From NCBI GenBank assembly GCA_028714695.1, contig JAQTLX010000014.1:33756-97755 (forward strand): a DNA stretch of 64,000 nt. Reading direction: 5' to 3'. The notes beneath the pieces are model-generated. The model searched no databases and was not told where the DNA came from. It saw nothing but the letters and a program-made list of their open reading frames with translations. Both the position numbers and the translations under genes were made by a program. Positions 28,169 through 36,200 of the stretch are shown one piece after another. The stretch is from Ignavibacteria bacterium (GTDB taxonomy: Bacteria; Bacteroidota; Ignavibacteria; Tepidaquicellales; Tepidaquicellaceae). The first letter of the stretch is position 1. Every line of letters begins with the position of its first letter.

Positions 28169-28400
28169 ACAGATGAAAGAACATTTCACAGAGGGGCACA
28201 GAGGAGCCACAAAGTCACACAGAGAAGAACTTTCTTTATATCCTTGCTACGGTGCGAGCCTTTGGTATGGCGGGCAGGCTTCTGACGGGCAACTAAAAAG
28301 GTTTCACAGAGTGCCATAGAGAAGTTCGAAGGAAACATGCGAGGTTTTTCACAGATGTACACTGAGGAAGGAATGTGTGATAAAATATGATAAATATTAG
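28169..28400. repeat. Degenerate CACAGAG-type repeat remnants
   Basis: Downstream of the array the sequence breaks into imperfect versions of its first part: TTTCACAGAGGGGCACAGAGG at about 28183 (the core is CACAGAGGGGCACAGAG), CACAAAGTCACACAGAGAAG, TTTCACAGAGTGCCATAGAGAAG near 28302, and TTTTTCACAGATG near 28348. One altered copy of the GGCGGGCAGGCTCCTGACG motif (with a T for C) lies at 28269-28287. Open frames here on the - strand are made of repeat sequence and are not taken as genes. Confidence 0.7.
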
Positions 28401-28596
28401 GGCGTCCGTCAGGAGGAAACCCTCCTAATGAGATGGCGGGCAGGCTCCTGACGGGAAACAAAAAAGGGGGACATAGTACGCAGTGGCAGAAGCAGTGGCT
28501 GTCCAATCTTCAATTGTCAATCTTTCCCGATTGATCGGGACGCCCTCCCAACAATACGGCGGGTCTTCGACAAAGAACGCGCATGTTCAATGAAGA
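28401..28596. repeat. 196-bp composite repeat element, copy A
   Basis: Nearly identical to 29959-30155. Nested inverted repeats are visible: CGTCAGGAG (28407-28415) with CTCCTGACG (28445-28453); inside it AGGAGG-AAAC-CCTCCT (28411-28426); and TCCCGAT-TG-ATCGGGA (28525-28540). The left end GGCGTCC pairs with GGACGCC just after the last hairpin. The middle has a GCAGTGGCAGAAGCAGTGGC stretch and short CTTCAAT/GTCAAT heptads. No coding capacity. It could be a non-autonomous mobile element or a structured RNA; no transposase is present. Confidence 0.85.
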
Positions 28597-28605
28597 TTAT
28601 GAGGA

Positions 28606-28656
28606 ATGGATCCCGGCCTGCCACGGCAGTTCTTCGACTTTCGCCGGGATGACAAG
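28606..28656. repeat. REP-like palindrome (GGGATGACA type), copy 1
   Basis: ATCCCGGC (28610-28617) pairs perfectly with GCCGGGAT (28643-28650) around an inner CTGCC-AC-GGCAG hairpin (28618-28629), followed by GACAAGG. Related copies are at 30503-30551 and, more diverged, 48934-48975. This is the look of dispersed intergenic palindromes found in many bacteria. It could act as a transcription or nuclease barrier; no role can be read from the sequence. Confidence 0.75.
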
Positions 28657-29181
28657 GTGGGATGACAAGGGATAATATTATTTTTGACCCGCACTCCTCC
28701 GCGGCTAAAGCCGCACCCCCTGCTCACTCGCCACGGCGAGCCTTCGGCATGGCGGGCAGGCTCCTGACGGGAAACAAAAAGGTTTCGCAGAGTTCCACAG
28801 AGAAGTCCGGGGAGAGCGTGGGAATTTTTCACATACTAAGAGAATTTTAAAAAAGGTTCACAAAGGGACACAAAGAAGTACTGGGGAGTGCGGAAATTTT
28901 CACATGCTAAAAGAGTTTTAAAAACAGGTTTACAAAGTATCACAAAAAATTTCATGGGGGAGCGTGCGGACTTTTACTCAGAGTTACGGAGATGAGTAAA
29001 ACGGGGAAGAATTATTTTGATTTTATTATTATCTTTGTTATGTAAAGATTCGTGCGATTATCATTAATATGCTAGTCACATTAGAACTGAGACGGTAATT
29101 AATGACGGTATTTTATAAAAAAAACAATTCGTACAAATGTTAAAAGATAAATTTAAAACAATTTAATTAGAACGATAGAAT
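28657..29181. repeat. Non-coding repeat debris and promoter region of the flavin-reductase-like gene
   Basis: Contains a further motif copy GGCGGGCAGGCTCCTGACG at 28751-28769 preceded by GCGAGCCTTCGGCAT, CACAGAG-type pieces near 28785-28805, and two solo fragments of the 88-bp unit: GGTTCACAAAGGGACACAAA near 28856 and GGTTTACAAAGTATCACAAA near 28927, one from each sequence variant of the array. From about 29000 to 29181 the DNA is AT-rich and free of repeats, and presumably carries the promoter for the next gene; no promoter boxes could be assigned. Confidence 0.65.
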
Positions 29182-29748
29182 ATGAGAAAAACAATTAATG
29201 TAAATTTAAAAGAGATGAATTTTAAACAATTGTTCGAACAAATTTCTCCGGAGAAGATAAGCGATAATGTGTTTACGCTTGTAGGAAAAATATTTCCGGT
29301 TGTTACCGCGGGCAGTGAAAATCATTTTAATTCCATGACGGCAAGCGGCGGAGGTCTGGGGATGTTGTTTAAGAAACCAACAACATGGTGCATACTTCAA
29401 TCGACGCGTTATACGCTCGAAATGATTCAAAAGGAGCAAACGTATACATTGTCTTACTTTCCGAAAGAATATAAGAAGCAAATACTCTTTTTGGGAAGTA
29501 AATCCGGAAGAGACAGCGAGAAGATGAAAGAAGTTAAATTAACAGGTATTAAAACGCCTTCCGGAAATATTTCATACAAAGAGGCCAGATTAATATTTGA
29601 ATGTAAACTAACGGAAATTACCACACCCGATCCAGACGATTTTTATTCACTGGAAGTAAAAGATTATATCAAAGAAATGTATAAAGATACAAACGAGCAT
29701 CGCAAATATGTCTTTGGTGAGATAACGCATGTTTGGGTGAAGAAATAG
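29182..29748 (+). CDS. Flavin reductase-like, FMN-binding split-barrel protein
   Basis: 188 residues, ATG start. Seen: NSMTASGGGLGMLFKKPTTW (about 48-67), then ILQSTRYTLEMI and FLGSKSGRDSEKMKEVKLTG (about 102-121). In the flavin-reductase/FMN-binding family the same run reads MTASWG..LG..., the RYTYE segment, and the GSxSGRDxDKF motif. It probably binds FMN and reduces it or uses it on a small substrate, in the cytoplasm. It stands alone: repeats on both sides, no operon partner, opposite in direction to the LPS group. It could be a cargo gene or a survivor of rearrangement. Confidence 0.85.
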   Translation: MRKTINVNLKEMNFKQLFEQISPEKISDNVFTLVGKIFPVVTAGSENHFNSMTASGGGLGMLFKKPTTWCILQSTRYTLEMIQKEQTYTLSYFPKEYKKQILFLGSKSGRDSEKMKEVKLTGIKTPSGNISYKEARLIFECKLTEITTPDPDDFYSLEVKDYIKEMYKDTNEHRKYVFGEITHVWVKK

Positions 29749-29760
29749 GGGTAGTACGGG

Positions 29761-29835
29761 AATTGAGAATCGAGAATTAAGAATCAAGAATTAAGAATTT
29801 AGAATTAAGAGTTGAGAATCAAGAATCAAGACTCT
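29761..29835. repeat. Heptanucleotide microsatellite (AGAATTA/AGAATCA type), first tract
   Basis: About ten imperfect 7-base units of the form GAATTAA, GAATCAA, GAATTTA, GAGTTGA run from just after the flavin-reductase-like stop to about 29835. A second tract of the same family is at 30168-30213. Short tandem heptads of this sort expand by slippage. They have no coding frame here. Confidence 0.85.
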
Positions 29836-29958
29836 AGTTGCAGTTTCAGTAGAGTTTTGAATGTTCTATGAATTTGAGATAAATTTAAAAGATAATATAA
29901 GAATTCACATTGTGACCTTCCGGTGTTTTACATGCTACGGAAAATTGATAATGAATAA

Positions 29959-30155
29959 GGCGTCCGTCAGGAGGAAACCCTCCTAATGAGATGGCGGGCA
30001 GGCTCCTGACGGGCAACAAAAAAAGGGGGACATAGTACGTAGTGGCAGAAGCAGTGGCTGTCCAATCTTCAATCGTCAATCTTTCCCGATTGATCGGGAC
30101 GCCCTCCCAACAAGACGGCGGGTCTTCGACAAAGAACGCGCATGTTCAATGAAGA
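29959..30155. repeat. 196-bp composite repeat element, copy B
   Basis: Matches copy A (28401-28596) along its whole length with only scattered differences: one extra A in the A-tract, C to T at the GTACGCAG/GTACGTAG site, TTGTC/TCGTC, and ATACGG/AGACGG. All three nested inverted repeats are kept. The motif GGCGGGCAGGCTCCTGACG is at 29993-30011. The conservation is higher than in the surrounding DNA, which points to a recent duplication or transposition. Confidence 0.88.
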
Positions 30156-30167
30156 ACGGGGACAAGA

Positions 30168-30213
30168 AATCAGAATCAAGAATCTAGAATCTAGAATCTA
30201 GAATTTAGAATCT
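30168..30213. repeat. Heptanucleotide microsatellite (AGAATCT type), second tract
   Basis: Units AGAATCA, AGAATCT (three in a row), AGAATTT, AGAATCT. It corresponds to the tract at 29761-29835 in a diverged tandem duplication of about 430-445 bases, since both are followed by a GCAG-rich stretch, by TAGAGTWTTGAATG and by the AGGAGG hairpin. Confidence 0.85.
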
Positions 30214-30297
30214 AGTAGCAGAGGCAGTAGCAGTAGCAGAGGCAGTAGCAGAGGCAGTAGCAGTAGCAGAGGCAGTAGCAGAGGCAGTAGCAGTAGA
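30214..30297. repeat. Hexanucleotide microsatellite (GCAGTA/GCAGAG)
   Basis: About fourteen units alternating GCAGTA and GCAGAG. On the - strand one frame would read (Ala-Thr/Ala-Ser) repeats, but it is not preceded by a gene-like sequence and is rejected as coding. The related stretch GCAGTGGCAGAAGCAGTGGC inside both 196-bp elements suggests the array grew from such a seed. Confidence 0.9.
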
Positions 30298-30636
30298 GTA
30301 TTGAATGTTTTGGGAATTTGAGATAAATTTAAATAATATTACAAGAGTACTAGAATTAAATTTGTGATCTTCAGGTTTTTCACTATGGGAACTGTCAGGA
30401 GGTAACCCTCCTAATAAGATGGCGGGCAGGCTCCTGACGGGCACGGCGAGTCTTCGGCATGGCGGGCAGGCTCCTGACAGGCACGGGAATATCATTCAGG
30501 TATGGATTCGGGCCTGCCACGGCAGTTCTTCGACTTTCGCCGGAATGACAATGAAGTGTTAATTAGAATAAGAAAGAAAATGAGCATAAATTTAAATAAT
30601 ACATGACAGTACAATACAATAAAATAAAATAAGACG
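30298..30636. repeat. Diverged repeat copies upstream of the truncated clpB gene
   Basis: 30298-30394 is a diverged copy of 29854-29966. A hairpin AGGAGG-TAAC-CCTCCT follows at about 30397-30412. Then come two motif copies GGCGGGCAGGCTCCTGACG (30421-30439) and a one-base variant (30461-30479), the second preceded by GCGAGTCTTCGGCAT. The second REP-like palindrome, with ATTCGGGC and GCCGGAAT arms, is at 30503-30551. 30552-30636 is AT-rich; no heat-shock promoter or CIRCE-like repeat was recognised before clpB. Confidence 0.75.
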
Positions 30637-31962
30637 ATGGCATTTAATCCGAATAAATTGACGGAGAAGGCGGGGGAATATTTACAGAGGGCGCAGGATA
30701 TTGCGCTTAATAATTCGAATCAGGTTGTGGAGCCGGAACATTTGATGGCGGCTATGCTTCAGGACAGCGACAGTATTATAAGTTCGATTTTTCTTACTCT
30801 CAATGCAGATAAGGAATCTGTTGTTGCAAGCAATAACAGGCTTCTTGATAATCTACCTAAGGTGACGGGCATTGACGCTTCGTCTCTCGCATCTTCTCTA
30901 ACCATCTCAAGAGAACTCAGCATGGCGCTTGAGTCTTCATACAGCGAAGCAAACGCGATGAAGGATGATTATGTTTCCGCGGAGCATTTACTGCTCGGCA
31001 TTCTGGATACGAAGAACAATGTTTCGATTTTACTGAAATCATTCAACGTTACTAAAAATCAGGTTCTAAAAATTTTAAAAGATGTGCGCGGTACGCAAAG
31101 GGTTACGAGTAAGAATCCCGAAGATACTTTCAAATCACTTGAGAAATACGGAAGAAATTTGAATCAGTTGGCGGCGAGAGGAAAACTCGACCCGGTAATA
31201 GGCCGGGAAGAGGAAATCAGAAGAGTGCTGCAGGTGCTTTCGAGAAGAACAAAGAACAATCCCGTGTTAATCGGAGAACCGGGAGTCGGCAAGACTGCGA
31301 TAGCAGAGGGAATCGCGATAAGGATTTATCAGGGAGACATTCCGGAAAGTCTTAAGGACAGTCAGATTGTCGCGCTTGATATGGGTGCGCTGATAGCGGG
31401 TGCGCAGTTCAGGGGACAGTTTGAGGACAGGCTTAAATCGGTGCTGAAGGAAGTACAGAACGCGGACGGAAAAATTATACTTTTCATAGACGAACTTCAT
31501 ACGGTGATAGGCGCGGGAGCGGTTTCGGGTTCGCTTGACGCATCGAATCTGCTCAAGCCGGCTTTAGCGCGGGGGGATTTAAGGTGCATAGGCGCAACGA
31601 CGATTGACGAATACAGAAAATACATTGAGAAAGACGCGGCGCTTGAAAGAAGATTTCAGCCTGTGCTGATAACAGAGCCGAATATAGAAGATACGATAGC
31701 AATTCTGAGAGGTTTGAAAGAAAAATACGAACTGCATCATGGAGTAAGAATTACTGACGGAGCAATAATAGCGGCGGCGCAATTATCGGACAGATACATA
31801 AGCGACAGATTTCTTCCCGACAAGGCGATTGACCTTATAGACGAGGCGGCTTCGAAGTTAAGAATCGAAATGGATTCGATGCCTGAAGAACTCGATAAGA
31901 TAGAAAGGCGAATCAAACTTCTCGAAATTGAAAGAGAAGCATTAAGGCGCGAAATAAAATAG
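30637..31962 (+). CDS. clpB: Truncated ClpB: N-domain plus first AAA+ domain only
   Basis: 441 residues where full ClpB has about 860. ClpB is a hexameric ATP-driven disaggregase. Seen: Clp_N repeats (about 1-145, with [20 protein letters not shown]), [20 protein letters not shown], Walker A GEPGVGKT (212-219), Walker B IILFIDE near 280, the sensor/arginine-finger stretch [20 protein letters not shown] then ERRFQ. It stops in the first helix of the middle domain ([20 protein letters not shown] then LRREIK). The M-domain coiled coil and the second AAA+ domain are absent, and the DNA beyond is another gene. The retained domains look intact, so it may be recently truncated or still expressed. 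Confidence 0.88.
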   Translation: MAFNPNKLTEKAGEYLQRAQDIALNNSNQVVEPEHLMAAMLQDSDSIISSIFLTLNADKESVVASNNRLLDNLPKVTGIDASSLASSLTISRELSMALESSYSEANAMKDDYVSAEHLLLGILDTKNNVSILLKSFNVTKNQVLKILKDVRGTQRVTSKNPEDTFKSLEKYGRNLNQLAARGKLDPVIGREEEIRRVLQVLSRRTKNNPVLIGEPGVGKTAIAEGIAIRIYQGDIPESLKDSQIVALDMGALIAGAQFRGQFEDRLKSVLKEVQNADGKIILFIDELHTVIGAGAVSGSLDASNLLKPALARGDLRCIGATTIDEYRKYIEKDAALERRFQPVLITEPNIEDTIAILRGLKEKYELHHGVRITDGAIIAAAQLSDRYISDRFLPDKAIDLIDEAASKLRIEMDSMPEELDKIERRIKLLEIEREALRREIK

Positions 31963-31963
31963 A

Positions 31964-32545
31964 TTAAAAGTATATAAACTTAATCAGAATTATAAACGAC
32001 ACGATAGATACAGCCTGAATCGACCTTCTTTCGGATTTAAGACCTTCCGCAACATCGAGAGGCAGATGAGACTTTATGCTTTCGGGCATTTTCTTCGGCA
32101 GAGGCAGATATCTTTTTACAGTCGAACAATACAATTCGAATGATTCGCCGTAAGTCTGCCTTAGATAATCTTCTTCATTGAAAATAATAAGATAGTACTG
32201 AAACGTGAAATATAGAAAAGCGAGAATCGTAAGATAGGGGAACATGGCATTGCTCATGACACCGATGCCGATATAAATCGATATGTTACCGAAGTAAAGC
32301 GGGTTTCTTATAATAGCATAAGGACCCTGAGTAACGAGGTTCGAACCTCCGACGCCGCTTGTTGTTCTTGTTTCGCTTCCGGCGTAACTTACTGACCATG
32401 TGCGAATGAACTCGCCGAAGAGAACAAGAAAGAATCCCGCGAGAATAGACGGAACAGTCGGCTTCATAAAGAATGTCATAAGAAAAACAAACGGAAGCGG
32501 AGTATAACTTCTGTATCTGAATAAAATATTTCCTAATTTTTTCAT
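31964..32545 (-). CDS. Isoprenylcysteine/phospholipid methyltransferase family membrane protein
   Basis: 193 residues with four or five membrane segments. Seen: the ICMT/PEMT SAM-binding signature GSNLVTQGPYAIIRNPLYFG (about 86-105; the family reads GxYxxxRHPxYxG, here with Asn for His) and the C-terminal FNEEDYLRQTYGESFELYC with the conserved EE pair and Y-x-x-Y spacing. It methylates a lipid or small-molecule acceptor at the membrane. It converges on the truncated clpB with a single base between the two stop codons, and starts one base after the HAD gene ends. Confidence 0.82.
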   Translation of the reverse strand: MKKLGNILFRYRSYTPLPFVFLMTFFMKPTVPSILAGFFLVLFGEFIRTWSVSYAGSETRTTSGVGGSNLVTQGPYAIIRNPLYFGNISIYIGIGVMSNAMFPYLTILAFLYFTFQYYLIIFNEEDYLRQTYGESFELYCSTVKRYLPLPKKMPESIKSHLPLDVAEGLKSERRSIQAVSIVSFIILIKFIYF

Positions 32546-32546
32546 A

Positions 32547-33299
32547 TTAACCTCCCAGGAGGACGTCCTTTCGTAAATTTTTAGCGTTTTGTTTATGTTT
32601 AACCTGACCTTTTTCGATAATCTTAATGAGTTTATTTTTCACATCGGCAAAGTCAGAGAAATCGTAATAAGTTATGTTATTTTTCCAGCAATAAGAAGCG
32701 AGGCTTTTCTTCGCAAAAACTATGTCGGCGTAATTGCTCGCGCAGAAATCAGAAACACCGTCGCCGATAAAGACAGAAACCTCATTTTCCAAATCATTCG
32801 TATTCGAAATCAACACGTTCCTTTTGCTCATACCGCAGCAGTTACAATGTTCATCGGAATACGGAAAATTGCAAGTGATTCTGACGCTCTTTTTTCCGTT
32901 CGTTTCCTGTGTAATTACTTCGAGTTCATTCGCGAAAAATTTCAAATTCAGATTAAATTTTTTCTGAACATATTTTATATAATAATCAAGACCTTCGCTG
33001 AGGAGAATAATTTCGAAATTGTTTTCTTTACAGAAGTCGATGAATTCATAAAAGTGGTCATCGAGTTCCTGTGTATCGATATATTCGTTGAAGACATCGA
33101 AGTCGAAATCTTCAACGAGTGCGAGTTCGCGTCTTATGCATTCGCGTGAAGTTATTCTGCCTTCTTCGAAATCTTTGCAGACATCGGCAAATTTGCCGTC
33201 GTCTTTTATGAATTTACCGAGCGCGTCAACCCAAACATCTTTTTTGGTAACTGTGCCGTCAAAATCACAAAAAATCTTTAAAGTATATTTTTTCTTCAA
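32547..33299 (-). CDS. HAD-superfamily phosphatase, MtnX/SerB-like (HAD-IB)
   Basis: 250 residues. Seen: motif I IFCDFDGTVTKKD with nucleophile Asp12 and acid/base Asp14, motif II IILLSEGLDYYI with the Ser, and motif IV FIGDGVSDFCASNYADIVFA. The insert ITCNFPYSDEHCNCCGMSKR has a Cys-x-Cys-Cys cluster typical of MtnX-like members. The phosphorylated substrate is unknown; MtnX acts in methionine salvage, but no other gene of that pathway is near. The ATG overlaps the smc stop by 4 bases. Confidence 0.82.
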   Translation of the reverse strand: MKKKYTLKIFCDFDGTVTKKDVWVDALGKFIKDDGKFADVCKDFEEGRITSRECIRRELALVEDFDFDVFNEYIDTQELDDHFYEFIDFCKENNFEIILLSEGLDYYIKYVQKKFNLNLKFFANELEVITQETNGKKSVRITCNFPYSDEHCNCCGMSKRNVLISNTNDLENEVSVFIGDGVSDFCASNYADIVFAKKSLASYCWKNNITYYDFSDFADVKNKLIKIIEKGQVKHKQNAKNLRKDVLLGG

Positions 33300-36200
33300 G
33301 TTTGGGATTCTTTAAATCTGGTTTCGACAATGGTAGTAACGCCGGGTTCCTGCATTGTGACGCCGTACAGAGTATCCACGGTTTCCATTGTTCGTTCGTT
33401 ATGGGTTATAAGTATGAACTGAGTTTTTTCGGAGAACTTTCTTATCATCCTGTTAAAGCGCGCGAGGTTAGCAACGTCGAGCGGGGCATCGACCTCATCC
33501 AGTACGCAGAACGGAGAAGGTTTAACGAGATAAATAGCGAAAAGGAGCGCGATTGCCGTAAGCGTTTTTTCTCCGCCGGACAATAATTCAATCGAAGTAG
33601 GTCTTTTGCCTCTCGGTTTTGCTGTGATTTCAATTTTCGCTTCGAGCGGGTCATCGTTGAGTTTGCCGTCTTCATCTTCGTCGTGAATAAGTTTAAGGTT
33701 GCACTCATCGCCTTCCTGAAAGAGTTCTTTGAAAATACGAATGAAGTTCTGTCGTATTTCTTCGAAAGTTTGCAGGAATCTTTCTTTCGCTTCGTTATTT
33801 ATTCTCTCAATTGTTTTTTTAATGTCGCGTTCGGATTCGAGCAGGTCGTCTCTTTGTGTGGACATTCTTTCCAGTTCATCTTTTTCGGTCTGATAGTCAT
33901 CCCAGATAATCTGCTGATAACCCCCGCCGAGTTTTTTCAGTTTTTCGGAGAGGTTGTCTATATCTTTTCTCGACGTATATTCATCGAAAGTACCATCATC
34001 GCCAGTATAATCTCTTCTTACCTTATTGAGTTCTTCTTTAATATCATCGGGAATTTCATGAACTTTGATTTCATATTTCTTAAGAAGAAGTTCGGTATAC
34101 TGTTCGGATTTGATTTCGTACTCTTTTATTTTAATCTGCGAATCAATCAATAATTTCGATACTCTGTCGAATTCGCGTCTTTTATTTCTTTGGTCGAGTT
34201 CGATAACTTCTTTTTCGGATTTCTTCTCATTAAGTTTCGAATCGTTCTCATCGAGTTTTTTCTTTATAAGGCCGCGTTTTATCTTTAATTCTTCCGTCGA
34301 TTTATTGTTTGATGTAATAACGTCTTCGAATTCAGTAACTTTCAAAGTTTCATCTTCAATCGTTCTTCTGTTTTTAGTAAGTTGGTTTTCCTGATATTCT
34401 TTATTATTCCTGACGCGAGAGAGATTATTCTCTTCGTTCTTCAGTTCGTTTTTAAGCCTGTTGTATTCAATAAGGAATGTATTGTAGTCGGTCTGATTTT
34501 CGGTATGCTTAATGTCAATTTCAGTAAACTCTTCGGAAAGGAAACCGAGTTCCTTTTCGAAATTCGATTGTTCGTTTTCGAGTCTATTGAGTTGTTCGAT
34601 AAGTTCGTTAATCAGAGTATTGAGAGATACGTTATCGGATTTTATTTTATTATAGAGTTCATCGTTTTCGGAAACCCTGTTGTTCAGGTCTTTCAGTTTG
34701 AATTCAACGAGAGCAATCTTATTGTTGTTTTCGCCGGAATCTTTCGCGATTCTGTCGAGTTCGTCTTTCACGGCATCGAGTTCGAGATTTTTAAGTTCGT
34801 TTTCGATTTCCTGAAGTTTTGAATTCTGTCCGGACAAAATATTTTCGAGTTCAGCGTCTTCGGATTCAAGTTTTGTAATCTGATTTTCTCTTCCAATCTT
34901 AAGGTTCTCTTCTTTTGTTTTTCCGCCGGCACGGACAACGCTTTGAGTGATAATATCGCCGTCGAGTGTAATGAATTTATAATAATTATCTCGTGAAAGT
35001 TTAAAAGCGGTATCGGCGTCTTCGACAATAATATATTCATCGAGCAGATATCTTATAAGCAGTTCATAATTTTTATTTTTGCATTTGACAATTCTATCGG
35101 CGAAACCGTAAACGCCTTTTGTTTTAAGAAAGCCGGGATTATAAAAATCGAAGTCGAAGAAAACAGGCAGGGAAGTATCGGAATAAAGTTTATCGTTAAG
35201 AATAAACGTGACCTTTCCTTTTTCGCTGCTATTCAAATCTGCTATAAGTTTATCGAGATACCGGGCATCGTCGAGAATAAGATAGTTAGACACTTCGCCG
35301 AATGCAGTTTCAACGGCAATCTTGAATTTATCTTCGACGTCAACGGAATCGATTACGGTATTAACGTAATCGAGTTTCTTTTCTTTCTTGAGATATTTTA
35401 TGCCTTCGGCATAATCTTCGAACGAATCAATCAGATTTCGCAGATAAGATATTTTGCTTTTTTTATTCTGCGAGAGGATTGTATTCTCGGTTATGGATTT
35501 GGCTAAATCGCTTATATTATTTTCAAGTTCGGTTTTAGTATCCGATAATTCTTTGAACCGGCTTTCCGCTTTTTTGAGTTCGTCATTCAATTTATCGGCG
35601 AGAAGTTCATATTCATATTTATCGTTTTCGAGTTGTGAAATTTCTTTAAGACCTTCTTCCGATGATTCGGAAATTCTTTTCATTCTTTCGAGATTCTTTT
35701 CGAGAGTAATTTTGCTAATATCATATTCGCTGCGTTTTTCGGCTAATTGCTTAGTGCTGGCTTTAAGTTTTATGCCGAGTTCGGAAATCTCGGTTTTCTT
35801 TTCATTTATAAGATTGATTGTTTTATCGACGTTCGCTTTCTTTTCGGTAAGAGAAATCTCAGACATTTCGAGAGTTCTGTTTATAACGTTCACTTTCTGA
35901 GAAAGTTCTTCAATCTTAGAAGCATTTTTCGAAATCGATTCTTCGAGACCGTCATTTTCTTCAGTCAGTCTTTCGATATTTCTTTTATAACTGCCGGACT
36001 TTTCGACTTTAACAAGGTTGTCTTTTTCGAGGCTGTTAATGGTTTCGCGTACGTCTTCGAATTCATAGGTATAAGTCTGGGAAATATCCTCGAATACTTT
36101 TATTTCTTCCTGCATGAGGTCGTACTTCTCGTTGCCTTCGCTGATTTCAGTTTCGAGCGTTTGTTTCAGGGAAATATTTTCGTGTTCGTGTTCTTTGATA

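Noticed and set aside
28186..28506. 106-residue frame on the - strand, and similar frames at 28587-28832, 29885-30079 and 30205-30495
   Set aside because: All are made of the dispersed repeats and share phrases such as PVRSLPAISLGG because the same DNA recurs. They have no family features and low-complexity or microsatellite ends.
27547..31962. Insertion sequence, prophage or genomic island with its own mobility genes
   Set aside because: There is no transposase, integrase or phage gene in the repeat region, and no tRNA target was found.
30637..32545. A frameshift hiding the rest of clpB
   Set aside because: The DNA after 31962 is fully used by an intact opposite-strand gene and shows no ClpB residues in any forward frame.
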